64,000 bases of DNA, taken from assembly GCF_932526225.1 (NCBI RefSeq), contig NC_064037.1, positions 16,616,601 through 16,680,600 of the forward strand, written 5' to 3'. Positions 24,463 through 35,700 of the stretch are shown piece after piece. How positions within the stretch are numbered: position 1 is the first letter of the stretch; every line of letters begins with the position of its first letter. Made by a program: the position numbers and the translations under genes. The notes beneath the pieces are model-generated. The model saw only the letters and a program-made list of their open reading frames with translations. It did not search any database and was not told the DNA's origin. Origin of the DNA: Nematostella vectensis (lineage: Eukaryota > Cnidaria > Anthozoa > Actiniaria > Edwardsiidae).

Positions 24463-25972
24463 CAATGTTTTAGTAATTGGACAAGAGATTCTACATGCTT
24501 TACCAAATAAGGCAGGTAATGGTGCGAGAGAATTCCTTCTTATCTTTGACGTTAAGAAATACTGGCTTGTACTTGATTCCTACAAAATTAACTGTCCTCT
24601 TACTATTCTGTCAAAGTGCACTGTTTAACAGTCTGAACAGCTGTGAGATGACTAGCAACCTTGCCTCTAACATTTGATAACTTTTGGGGACCTGGCTGAA
24701 TTTATCTCACTTGGATTTGTCACTTTATAACCACAAGGGTAGTGGAACAATGACCTTCCGGCTTCTGAGAAATTAGGCTTTAGAACCTCGTGGGAATTTT
24801 AATTGCCTGGTGCTTACTTTAACTAAACAACATTGTTTTGACGCACATTGTTTTGTGTGTGTGTGTGCATGTTCAAAAGCACCTTTATTCCAAGATTTAT
24901 TTAGTTTTTTGTTACTTACATTCAATGTGCATGTCAAACCAGTGTTGCCCAGTTTACCCATTGTTTAAATAAGTTTGTGACTAAATGGACTTTCATGTAC
25001 TTGAAAACATTTTAGAAATGAATTTTAGGCAATGTGTTCAACATATTTTATCCTTTTTAGGGAGCGGTCATTAATTACTGGGGGGGGGGGTTGGCAAATA
25101 TGTTGGGGGGCTATGTTTTTGGGGCACCGATTTAGGGGGGCGGTCACAATACAATCAGTTTAACAATAAAACAAATACTTTAAAATATTGCAAAACCTAG
25201 ACTCAATGTCTTTGTTAACATTGTCAACGACGTAGTTGTTTTCAAGCGACACGGGTGTTTGTTGTTTATAGGATTCATACTAAAATTAAATAGGACAAAA
25301 TTGCCATGCTGGATGATCTATATTTTAGTAAAGGTTATATTCAGACACACTCAGGGGGTCACGATTTTTGGGCTTGGATTTAGGGGGGGGGGAATTTTTT
25401 AGCCCAGTGTTTAGCAAAAACACCCCCCCCCCCCCCCCAGTAATTAATGACTGCTCCCTTAGTGCTTTTTTTCTTTCATGCTGTATTTCAGTAATATTTA
25501 TTGTGCCACATAATATCTCCTGCTGGTTACTATCAAAATATTGTAATATTTTATTTTTTGAGGGAGAGGGATTTAGAAGTTGAGCCTTGGACATATATTC
25601 AAACAAATAAATGATGGAAATGGATTGATATTTGAGTTGTGTAGATTGAACACTCCAGAAACTGCATAAAATGGTGCATATTCAGACACAAACAAAATAA
25701 AGATGTCTATTCTTATTTATTTACACATGGCCTAAATTATTTACAATAGTGAACCAATGGTTTGTTTCTTTTCTGAAATTTAATTAAAAACTAAGATATC
25801 TAACATAATTCTCCCCCACTTAATTCAGGAATTAATAAAACATAGCCGACATTTATGTTGGAGCCGGGAAAAATAATCTATTTACACATGGTGTTGTAGC
25901 TGCATTCATTGCATCACAACTGTTGATGCTCAAATTAAAAAAAGTGGCTCCAATTTAAGGGTTATCAGATGT
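24463..25972. other. convergent 3' ends of ARFGAP1 and ARMC1
   Basis: No gene was recognised. This stretch must hold both 3' untranslated regions. AATAAA occurs on the plus strand at 25606 and 25696, and on the minus strand (TTTATT at 25716-25721). If these are the signals used, the two transcripts end within tens of bases of each other and may overlap. A MITE occupies 25060-25458. Confidence 0.5.
25060..25458. mobile_element. about 400-bp MITE with TTA target duplication (Harbinger-like)
   Basis: The left end GGGAGCGGTCATTAATTACT is followed by a run of G. The right end is a run of C followed by AGTAATTAATGACTGCTCCC, an almost perfect inverted repeat. TTA flanks both sides (25057-25059 and 25459-25461). 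Further G-rich inner repeats are at 25104-25140 and 25380-25390. There is no coding capacity. Confidence 0.85.
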
Positions 25973-27718
25973 TCACCAATATAATGATTTGCTGATAAAA
26001 TTGGACACACTTCCAAACCACCCCCCTCCATTTTCTTTGTCACCTCCAACTTTAGCCACAGCCTGTAAGAAAAGAAAAACAAGACAAGCAGTAAGTATCA
26101 GGAAATTGTTAAAGTATTACAAGTAAGTTGGTAAAATTGATTTCAAACTTTGTGTCTTACATTATCTGCAATCTCGACTTCATCGTCCTCTGGGAGGTAG
26201 TCCGGGAGAGTGGCAGGCACTTTGCAGCTTGTTGAGGTACCCAGTCCAAACGACAGCATTGTCTGAAATAACATTTTTTGTCATTGTTAGTATTTTTTCC
26301 TGAGTTAATGCATTGGGTATGTAGTCTCTACCTCTTCACCACATTCATTCTTGACAACTTGATTGGCATGGAGGATTTTTGTGTCATTAATCTTTCGTAC
26401 AAGGTCCTTTGGGAGGCAGTCATGTCTGCATCGAACCATCATTCTTGATTTGTTCATATCAAAGGTAAAACTGATAACACCTCTTGTTTTAAGCATTTGC
26501 TCTTCGCACAGCTTTCTTGCTACCTAAACATCAAAAAAAAATATTGGTTAGAATACATTTTTCAATTCATACGGTAAACTTAAAATGAGCTTACCAGATT
26601 TGTAAGACCTTTGATTTGAAGGACAATCAGCTTAGCTTTTTTGTTGGAGGTGCCAAGGAAAAAGGATTTGTTATTGCTGAAATAATAAAATAGGCAAGTG
26701 AGATAAGGATGAGATATCATACACCACCAGCCTTTATTTATACATTTGAATCATTCAGTGCCAAAATGCCTATTGGAGCTAGGGGTGTGTGCCTCCAAGA
26801 TGTTTATAAAATTATAAGGAAAAGACAAGTAGGGATGTGTTGCTGTAACCCCAGTTTTCTTTATGGCCCCTTGTAGAGGGTCGGCCTCCAGTTTTTCGAT
26901 GTATGTTAAGGCCCTGACATTGAAATGTTCACTGTTTCGGATAAATGTTTTTAACACTCCATCCCCTCTACACTGAATATTTTCTTTTGTAAGCAGGCAA
27001 AATGTTTGTGGGGCAACCACATTATTGGAGAAGGGATAACACTCCACCAAACTTCCTAGCTAGGGGTTCGTGCATGGGGTGGCGATAGGACAGTAGTGGT
27101 GGTGGTAGGGTGGGGGGAAGCTAAGCTTTTGGTGTTTACCTGTTATTCCCCATCCTAGATGGGGCCTTTCTTTTCTTTGGCAGCATAACTTTGTCGTGCA
27201 CCTCTTTGGCGAGAGACTGTAGTTCTGTGTCAGTACCATTCATAATGGTCTTCAAACTCAATAACAACCCCATCTCCTCCTTCATGCATGGACGATTAGG
27301 GGAATAGTCAGCCAGAAAATTCAAGGCCTACAATCAATGAGGAATTTCATTTGTGAGTAAAACTGGCCTTTTCGTTTTTATAAGCAAATCTCAGAGGGGC
27401 ATACGAGCATCACTTTTTATCAGTTTTTTTGTTGCGTGCCATCCTAATCAAAGAACACTTTTATTTCACATATTTTATGTTTAATTACCTCCAGTGCAGT
27501 CGATATTACTTGGGGGTCTTTATTGTCGAGAAATAAAACTAGTCCTGCAAGACATCCTTGATCCTGATAGCAATAAAAATGGCAAGATTATTAAAATAAA
27601 ACGTAAGAAATACAAAGCTCAGGGGATGGTATTTGCGACAAACCTTTACGATTGTAGCTCTGTTTTGCGGATCTGCCGCTAAACTCTTCAAATGCTCGAC
27701 AACCGACAAAGCACTCAT
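25973..27718 (-). CDS. ARMC1: armadillo repeat-containing protein 1
   Basis: Seven coding exons on the minus strand join in phase: 27644-27718, 27489-27563, 27140-27327, 26595-26676, 26332-26523, 26161-26262, 25973-26062, for about 267 residues (human ARMC1 about 282). The N-terminus MSALSVVEHLKSLAADPQNR, then DQGCLAGLVLFLDNKDPQV and ALNFLADYSPNRPCMKEE, is an armadillo-type helical region matching human ARMC1. The middle block KGLTN, TRGVISFTF and HANQVVKNECGEE and the end LPDYLPEDDE plus SNFISKSLYW also match (human ends LSRSFYW). The family is known from mitochondria, where ARMC1 affects mitochondrial distribution and associates with MICOS-linked proteins. The first donor is GTTTGT, weaker than the others. 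Confidence 0.95.
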
Positions 27719-28066
27719 GGTTGGTTAGAGGAATAAAGCTCTTGGTGAATAAAAATTACAGCTCTCGTGTACTTTCTCTCTTTTCTTGTTGTGTTCTTGT
27801 GTTCTTCTGAACGGAACCTCGACTCAGGGCAACCTCGTGCACAAATTTGAATATTACCGGTCTTGGCTGTGATTGGTTGTTTCTAGCAAACAGAGGATTC
27901 CATTGGTTGACAAAATCATTTGAAAATGCCAGAGCCAATCAGAATGATGCATCTCAAATTTCTTCTATCGACCATCGAAGCACCCCCAACGTGAGGAAAA
28001 CAACTCAGCGAGTATTTACCAGCTCAAATGTTATAGTTAATTTATGGTTCTCTCGCATCAATTATC
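27719..28066. promoter_or_regulatory. bidirectional promoter of ARMC1 and the MTFR gene, three CCAAT boxes
   Basis: The start codons are only 348 bp apart. Three CCAAT boxes lie within about 70 bp: ATTGG at 27872 and 27902 and CCAAT at 27935, in the opposite sense to the first two. Clustered CCAAT boxes spaced near multiples of a helical turn are the usual NF-Y arrangement in bidirectional promoters. No TATA box stands out. Confidence 0.7.
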
Positions 28067-31000
28067 ATGGAGGTTGTAGTAGAAATAATAAGGTTAATAT
28101 TATCAGATTATTTCGGATGGAACGAAGAAGAAATTGCTGTAAGTTTTCGGGTGAATTTCGGCATATTTTGTGATTTAGTCATGAGATGTTGATTCTATTT
28201 ACATAGGAGTTGTGGCGCAGACAGCATGGTCGAAATGGCAGTATTGTTCGAAGGATTGGTAGTGGTATTGAGCAACGACCGATATTTTTTACTAAGAGAA
28301 GTATCGTTCGAGAGATCGGTAGTAGACTCCCTTTGAGACCTGTTAAACGACCACATTTCCACCAGGTAAGTTATATGTTGACGAACGATCTTACAATGGC
28401 TACTGTAGGTGACATGCCGCAATATTAGACAAAACGAAATGGAAATTCATGAAAATTAATCTAATGGCTATTCCTTTCCTGCACATAGTAGTCGAAATGC
28501 AAAGTAGTTTATTCAAAATAATTGAGAATACTTATGAAAAATTGTGCCAACACATTGAAAAAAATGCCAACTCATTGAAAAAAATGCCAACTCATTTCCA
28601 TTTCGGCATAAATGAGAGCCCTTCAGATTACAGTGGATCCTCCTTCTAGCGGCCACCCATTATGGGGCTAACTTTCCTAGTCCCAGAGTATCAATTTATT
28701 TTACTTTAAAGCCACCACTGTATGACACATTACGTTCTATTTGTCTTGCAGATTACTGGCCCCTCAAGCCAAACAGTGCCTGGTGGTACTGAATGCGGTG
28801 ACATGACAATGCAGTCATTCTCAGATGCCGGCTGGATTATGGGACCATCTTACTATGATGGTGAAGCAAGTACCTGTACCACGCCCGATCTCACCTTTGG
28901 CGACCACACCATGGAAATGGATGAGTTACTCTCATTGGATGAGGGTTCCGATGAGGAACTGGAGGCAATTTGCACTAATGACAACCAGGAATCCACATTG
29001 ATGAAGGAAGATAAAACTATGGACAATTCAGTTGCTATACAGAAGATATCTGCTCTTGAGGAGGAATTGAATAGATTAAGACTTCAGATTGCATCCCTTG
29101 TTGCTAATCCTCCAAGCACCCCTGCCCCTACCCCTGCGCCCCTTAGTTCCACACCCTGCACACCTTTTGCACCTCCACCACCACCACCCCCGCCACCACC
29201 ACCTGCACCTGGTAGCACGTCTGTCAAGTCTGTTGTCGACATCATCAAAGAGGTAAAAGCAGTGTCTTGCGACAAGGTTTACATATCCTTTTAAGAATTT
29301 GAAACATATTATTGACCTTGTTACAGAAACGCTCCCGCAGGATGACTGTCACAGGATCAGCTGATCTGCCAGCTAATGGCCCCAACATGTCTGATGTTCT
29401 GAAAGGGCTTGGTTCTGTGAAACTCAGATCTGTGCAAAGGTAATGTTTCAGTGCAAATCTCAACACCACAAACGATGGATAAAATTATGAGACATTGCTT
29501 AATGTTAGCAGTGCCTGCAAAGGCATCCATACGTAGCTATAGAACACCAAGTTTTTGGTGTTCTATAGCTTACATTGACACACTCCATTCAACATCACTT
29601 ATTCCCAGGGGGGGACCTCCTATATTCATTGTACAGGGATCATGGTCATATCTTTTAGGGTTTAAATCTGGAGCTTTGGGTATCTTTTAGGGGTGAAAAT
29701 GAAAATGCACAGATTTTTTTTTACCTAGGTATCTTTTTGGGTGCTATATTATAGACATCGCTCATCTAACTTGCTCATGCAAGTGTGTTGAAATGTGTCA
29801 ATCAGTGTTTTTAGATCACTAAACAGCAGAAACATTACACAACCCACAGTATCTTTTAGGGGGTAAATTCATTTCTAACTACGCCCACTTCAGTATCTTT
29901 TAGGGTTGAAATATAACCAGACCACGCCCACTTTAGTATGTTTTAGGGTTGAAATATAACCAGACCACGCCCACTTTAGTATCTTTAGGGTTGTTTTAAA
30001 AAAATCCTGACGATGATCCCCATCTGTTTGATATCGGAGTACATTTTCTAAAATTTATCAGTAAGACTTTGAACACAGAGCCATTAGGAAGAGCCACCAG
30101 ATTCATGAGGGACTTTGTACCTCATGGTTAGAAGTGTAAGAACTCAAAGATTTAACGATTTCTGTACTGTTTGTTTTGCGTAATTATTGTCTGCTGATCC
30201 TATGGTATTATAACTATTACTATTATTATTATTACCATTATTATTATTATTCTCCCTGTAAAGAGATCTTCTCATTGTTTTTTTTCTCTGTAAAGATCTC
30301 CAGGCGGTACCCCTTTGAGAACAAAACCTCTTCCCACAGAGGGCACTGACCCTGCTTCAATCATCGCACAAGCACTCAAGAAAAAGTTTGCACACAGAAG
30401 AAGACTAAGTGATGCTAACTCTCCTGCCAATTCGCCAGGTAAGACTTGACTTCTCGGCTCTTGGCATATATGGTACAAGGAGCTATTGGTTGCAGATATA
30501 TTTCTCATCCTTAGAACAGTTGAAAGAGTAGTCAATGCTTTTAGTTAACAATGGTATAGCATATTGTGTGCAAATACATAGCTATCAACCCAGATTGGAC
30601 AAAAATCTTGTGAAATCGGGTGAAATACAGTAAATATATGAAAAACCCCCAAAAGAGCCAATGAATACACAGAATGTATGAACATTCTAACAAAAACCAG
30701 GCTTGTGATGAGGTCCAAAATCTTGTCACACCCACCTAATGCGGGTGAGTTGACAGCTATGCAAATACAACATACCACAAACTCTTCAAACAAAGTTATA
30801 ACTGGATTTTTATATCGACAGGAGCTGACAAAGAGAACTCCTCATCTTTTAGCCCATCACCTCAAAAGCCAGTAAGCAATGTTTACCCTTTGACACTTGT
30901 TGTAGCATTTTGTGAGACTTAGTTTCATTCTTTTTCAAACAATAAATACATAACATTTTTGTTCTGTTCTGTTTAGTTTGGCCCTCACCTCTTGAAACCA

Positions 31001-31081
31001 AGTAAAGCAAGAAGACTTTCTGGTGGAAAAGACTTCAGTAGAAGATCTCAGTCAAGTCCTCTGGTTGATGTCAATGTTTAA
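28067..31081 (+). CDS. MTFR1: mitochondrial fission regulator, MTFR1/MTFR2 family
   Basis: Seven coding exons in phase: 28067-28138, 28207-28365, 28752-29252, 29327-29439, 30296-30438, 30822-30871, 30977-31081, about 380 residues. MTFR proteins localise to mitochondria and promote fission. Residues about 50-75 (RSIVREIGSRLPLRP) match the family's N-terminal motif, and SFSDAGWI the conserved block after it. A coiled coil (ISALEEELNRLRLQIASLV) spans about 176-194. A run of 11 prolines sits at about 218-228, followed by SVVDIIKE, LKGLGSVKLRSVQRS, DPASIIAQALKKKFAHR and FGPHLLKP, all family hallmarks. The symbol follows human MTFR1 because of the ARMC1 linkage; the gene may be ancestral to MTFR1, MTFR2 and MTFR1L. 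Confidence 0.92.
29535..29570. repeat. perfect 16-bp hairpin in MTFR intron 4
   Basis: AGCTATAGAACACCAA and TTGGTGTTCTATAGCT are separated by four bases. The stem does not extend outward, so it is too short for a typical microRNA precursor. Confidence 0.85.
29847..29992. repeat. 43-44 bp tandem repeat in MTFR intron 4
   Basis: About three copies of AGTATCTTTTAGGGTTGAAA, then TATAACCAGACCACGCCCAC. Looser TATCTTTTAGGG pieces occur from 29640 on, so the array has older decayed members. Confidence 0.8.
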
Positions 31082-32791
31082 TCAACAATACTATTTCTAT
31101 ACGATACCAACTAGACAATGAAGATTGAATTCGAATGAGCTATAAATGTAATGGGGGTTGCATATGTCATATGTTAGAAATTGTTAGAGATGCAAGAAAA
31201 TATGTTTTTTAAGCCATATTTTGTATTTCTCATGATTGTAGCTTTTTAGTGATGTTTTATCATCTTATGCTTGGTTAACAAACTCACAAAACTTTGTGAG
31301 ATGTTTGTAAATATGATAAATGAAGTGAAATGAATTTATTTTTTGTGTAATTGGTAGAATATGATAAGGGTTTGCTGCACCTACCCCCCCCCCCTCCCTT
31401 GCCATTTCAAGGGCAGAGGGAGGGCAAGAAGATCACCCCCAGGGCTGTAGGCTGGGGGCACATGCCCCCTCCCCCAATATAAGTATAAGGAAATGACCAG
31501 TAGGGCCTGGCTGTTCCCCTTAATAATTTTTCACGTTTCTGTATTGTGTCCGTCCAATATTTTGAGGCCTGCTACGGCACTGGCCACAAAGGCCCTTGAT
31601 GACAAGCACTAGTGAGAGAAGCAGGAAAATTGAGCAGAAAAATGGTTTTATGCAAATGCTTGCTAGCTCTGAAACGTGAAGGCCCTGATCCCAACTTTCT
31701 TTCTGTAGCAATTCCCTGAAGCTGACTCAGAGCAGTGGAAGCTAATGACTTGACTGCAGATATGGCAAAGGCAAAAAAAATATTGCAGGCCACTGTCCAG
31801 AAAAGGGTACTTTGGGCACTACATCCTTTTTGAGGCTTGGCATCTCCATCAAATCATTAGACTGTGCCCCCCAGTTCTGCTAACTCCAAACTCCTCCCCT
31901 GCCTGTGTTCGCTAAGTGTGCAATTCATGAGTGTTTCTCCAAGAATCTGCCATACGGAATGTGTTGATGGATAACTGTCGGTAAGAAGCAATAAGTCAGG
32001 GTGTACTGAGCAGGTCGAGGGACATCCTTGGGAACACAGGGCGAGGCAAGAACACTGGGTGAGAGATTATGGAACCCCTGCTATTTTAACTAGAATTTGG
32101 AAAACGCAAAGAAACTTGTTTTCATATGAACACAGAGTTTTCATTTTCTTAAATCATCATTAATAGTGTGCAGCTGCACATATAGAATATAATCCTATTT
32201 GTTAAAGAAGGAACTTCCAAAAATGAAGGTTCTTACCCACGGATTTTTACTGTATGTTGACTACTGTAGTAGTCATTAAAATGCTACATTAGTCATTTAA
32301 ATTCAATTAGACCATGGATATTATTTACTTTGTGTTTATTTTTTTTCCGATGTGCCATGTGTGGGGGTGTTGGAGTACAATAATACAAACAGGGTACATT
32401 AATAACACATAAGTGACAAATTTGCTTACTGCTTTACACGCAATAACAATCTTTTACTGTCTAGTTTCTGTCAATTTACACCGTGTGTACATACTTTCCA
32501 GACATTACATTCCAGAATTTCAAAACTATTCAGAATAATGACCTTGACTTTCCTGGTTACAAATCAAATTATTTATACATATTTTAATCTTTTTTTTCTT
32601 GAAATACCAACAAATTAGAGCTCTGTAGGCTCCACTAGCATAGCCAATTGTTACAAAAAGGAGTACAAATTCTCTCTGCTGTCTATTTAGGCAGGCCATG
32701 GCGTATTTACATATAGGTGTCCCGTCTATAGCCTGCGTGCAGCCGGATTCGAACTATTTCCTGTTGCATACAGGCTACCTGTCTTAAATTA
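31082..32791. other. convergent 3' ends of the MTFR gene and CSPP1
   Basis: No gene was recognised. It holds both 3' untranslated regions, a hAT-like short element (31440-31582), and near 32727-32775 a short repeat with TAGCCTGCGTGCAGCCGG that recurs in part at 62080-62105 (CGTGCAGCCGGAAATAGTTCC). Poly-A signals are ambiguous. Confidence 0.5.
31440..31582. mobile_element. short hAT-like element, member of a four- or five-copy family
   Basis: The left end is CAGGGCTGTAGGCTGGGGGC and the complement of the right end is CAGTGCCGTAGCAGGCC. The interior carries GGGGCACATGCCCC, AAATGACCAGTAGGGCCTGG and TTTCTGTATTGTG, shared with the copies at 49678-49846 and 60431-60592. It is non-coding. Confidence 0.75.
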
Positions 32792-35700
32792 TCAGAATGG
32801 AAGTGGCTCGAAACTTGTCTCAGCTTCTAAGGAAGTTTCTGATGTCCTTGTCAACGGTCGACTGCAGATAAGAAAACGTTTTTCAGTGAGTGCAGGTATA
32901 AATAATGACAGACTTAAACTAACGTAACAAATAGAGGTCAACTAACAATTGAATGCCATGGCACCTCACGTTTGCAAAGTACCCAGGTCTGTGTTGGGCA
33001 CGGAGCTGTAGAACACAGATCACCAAACATGAGTCGCAACATCATTTGCTACGTCCCCTTTTCTTTTGCGTTTGCGTTCTAGTGAGAATCTGGCTTCCGA
33101 AAATCAAAATCCTTGAAGCGTTTTCTTTTTCTAGCACTGAGATGGTTTTGAAGCATGCCACATTTTCGCAAGGCGCTACCCAAACCAAAAAGTACAAAAT
33201 ATAATATTTCCACCAGTTTGAATGACGTTTGTTCCTTATCACACACAACATTTCCACACAATTTTCAGTAGCCCCATGCTAACAGCGCTAGCATTGCTAT
33301 ACTAAACAATCAATATTGCTAGCCCACTATGTTGGGAGATGCTATGAAGTAGCTTGCTACCATATGGTAGCAGTGCCAACAATACTGGTTGATGATGGCG
33401 CTATTTGCACGCTGTTAATAAATACCTTCTACAGACACTAGTTTGGAGGTCCACTCACCGATGCTCGTTCATGAACTGCTGTAAAACCTGTTCTGGATCT
33501 CCGGCATCTGCTCGGCGTATGGAGTCCAATCTTCGCAACCGCTCGTCGTTTTTAGTCGCGACTTCATCTACGTTGAAGCTTGTCACGGAGTTGAGCGAGA
33601 AGCCGCCTGGCGTGGGAGGTTTGTAGGCGTTGTACGGCTGCAACCAGAAAATAAAGTGAAAAACGAATCGCGAGAAATGCGCGCTTTACATGCGTCTTAC
33701 TTTGCTCTTATATATAGAAACGGATTGCTCCACGCAGACTCCATTTTGTTATCTTTGCAAAATGCCGAGTAGGAGAAATCATACATTTGCTTCGGCTGAT
33801 TTGCGAAAGCTGTTGCGATATTTTCAACTTAACTATACAATTTTAGATGGTTATTTTAAAATTGTTTCACTTAGTTTGTCTGCCAATATTGAATCAATAC
33901 AATAACAAAAGCTAACACGGCGTTTTCAAGTTGGCACCACAGGCCTTCCCACCGTTTTTTACGTCCCCAATGTCCCCATTATACTACTGCACTTTCAGAG
34001 AACATCAAGAAAAAGGATAGAAGCTGGTTGCTATAGGAAAAAATAACGGTACTTTATAAAGGACTTGTTGATCAGAGTAAGATCTCGATAAAAAAAATCT
34101 CATAGGCTGTATTCAATGTAAATGAGCAATCTGAAAAAAAAACAATGTCTAAACTAGGCCACAGAGACTAAATTTTCATGCAGACATGTCTACGTTCAGA
34201 GAGCCTTCCGAGAGTGTTTTTATGTATGCAGTTTTTTTCGTAGTGCTAAAAAGAAAAGAGTAAAAGCGTCAGGATCTCTTACATTTTGTTCTTTGGCCCT
34301 CTCTTCGAGTTCCTTCCAGCGGCGGCGCTGCCTGGCTGAAGACTGCCTTGGTCGCAAGTCCACCTGGGATAGCGACGGTAGGTCAGCGGCGGGACCATCC
34401 ACCGCGATGAACTGACTCTCGGAATCAAGGAGTGACTCCTTGCTTTTCGATCGAATAGGACCCTGGGAAAGATGGGCGGAAGATGAGTGAGTATACTGAA
34501 CAGTAAAAAAAACCCTGAAAGAACAACACTTCATTAGGGGCTTTTTTTTTTCTTCTTTGTCAGGTGTTAAACAGTCAACGCTTGACTCCACTTTTGAAGG
34601 ATAACTCAAAATTACGGATAAAAAAACAACAACGCAAAAAAATACAACTATTATTACGGACAAGCCAAAACAATTCAAAACGTTAGTAGTCCCCCTTACC
34701 TGAGCATTTAAGCCAAATGGTCTTGATCTTGCAAACCCTTTGAAAGAAATATCTGTCAAATTATGGTTTAGAAGACTCGCTAGAGAAAATGCGCTCTACT
34801 TACCAGCCTTCAGAGAAGATATCTTGTCCTCTTGTTCTCTGTAGAAATATGCAGAGGAACTTTGTCTGAGATTTTGGGGTGTTTCATTTGGGGTGTTTTT
34901 GTTGTTGTTGTTGTGTATGGTCTCGGTCTGGAAGTGAAGTACACTGTCTACTTGGATTTGGGGGTGTTTTATAACGTTTGCGTTGTTGTGGTGTATGGTG
35001 GCATGCTGTCTGTCTGGAAGTTTGGGGTGTTTCATTAGGCTTGTTGCTGTGTTGTATGGTGGCGGTTACCTTAAGTACTCTTGCTGTTGGAGGTCAAGCA
35101 CGCTGTCTGTTTGGGCAGGCTGTGGAAACCTGCTGCGGAATTCTCCCGCAAGAGATGAGGTTTCTACACAAACAGTTGGAATAAAACATGAGTTAAGGTA
35201 AAAAAAAGGGCGAGAGCCATTCAAACAGTATGTAATGTAATACCTAGAAAACTGCGCTAACTTATTTCATGTCGCAATTAAAAAAAAAACGTTTCACTTG
35301 GTAAATGCTTTACGGCCAAAAAAATATGAAATCGCTTGAATCACAGTAAATTCAACCCATTTTGCCAATACTTTTGTACAGAAATAGTATAATAATAAAA
35401 TATAAATCAAATAGTCAAGAAAGTTCATGCTTACGCAGACCACTTAGTTATACTACAGCTATTCTGTATTTTTTCTAGTCATACAAGTCTCTGTACAAGG
35501 TCTCTTCTTTGCACTATAAACTAAAAACACAGGTTGCTTGTGTGCGTAACCTCTAATCTGTATGATGGTTCAATATTACAGCTATTTCGTCAAAGCTTAC
35601 CTTCATATTTTATTTTGTTAAATTCTTCAGCGGCTGCATTATTCTATGGAAAAAATAAAAATTATTTAAATTAATTTCATATATACCATAGGAGCAGTAC

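Noticed and set aside
29084-29275. Poly-glycine open frame on the minus strand
   Set aside because: It is the complement of the MTFR polyproline codons.
33453-33459. In-frame stop after NEHR as the CSPP1 terminus
   Set aside because: The bases CGGTGAGT form a good donor, and splicing to 32861 restores the family's C-terminal LTRTSETS block, so the stop at 32792 is preferred.
34850-35040. Minus-strand open frame with Asn/His-rich text beside CSPP1 exon 36
   Set aside because: It is low-complexity GTT/GTG repeat sequence in intron 35; the CSPP1 frame needs the acceptor at 34839.
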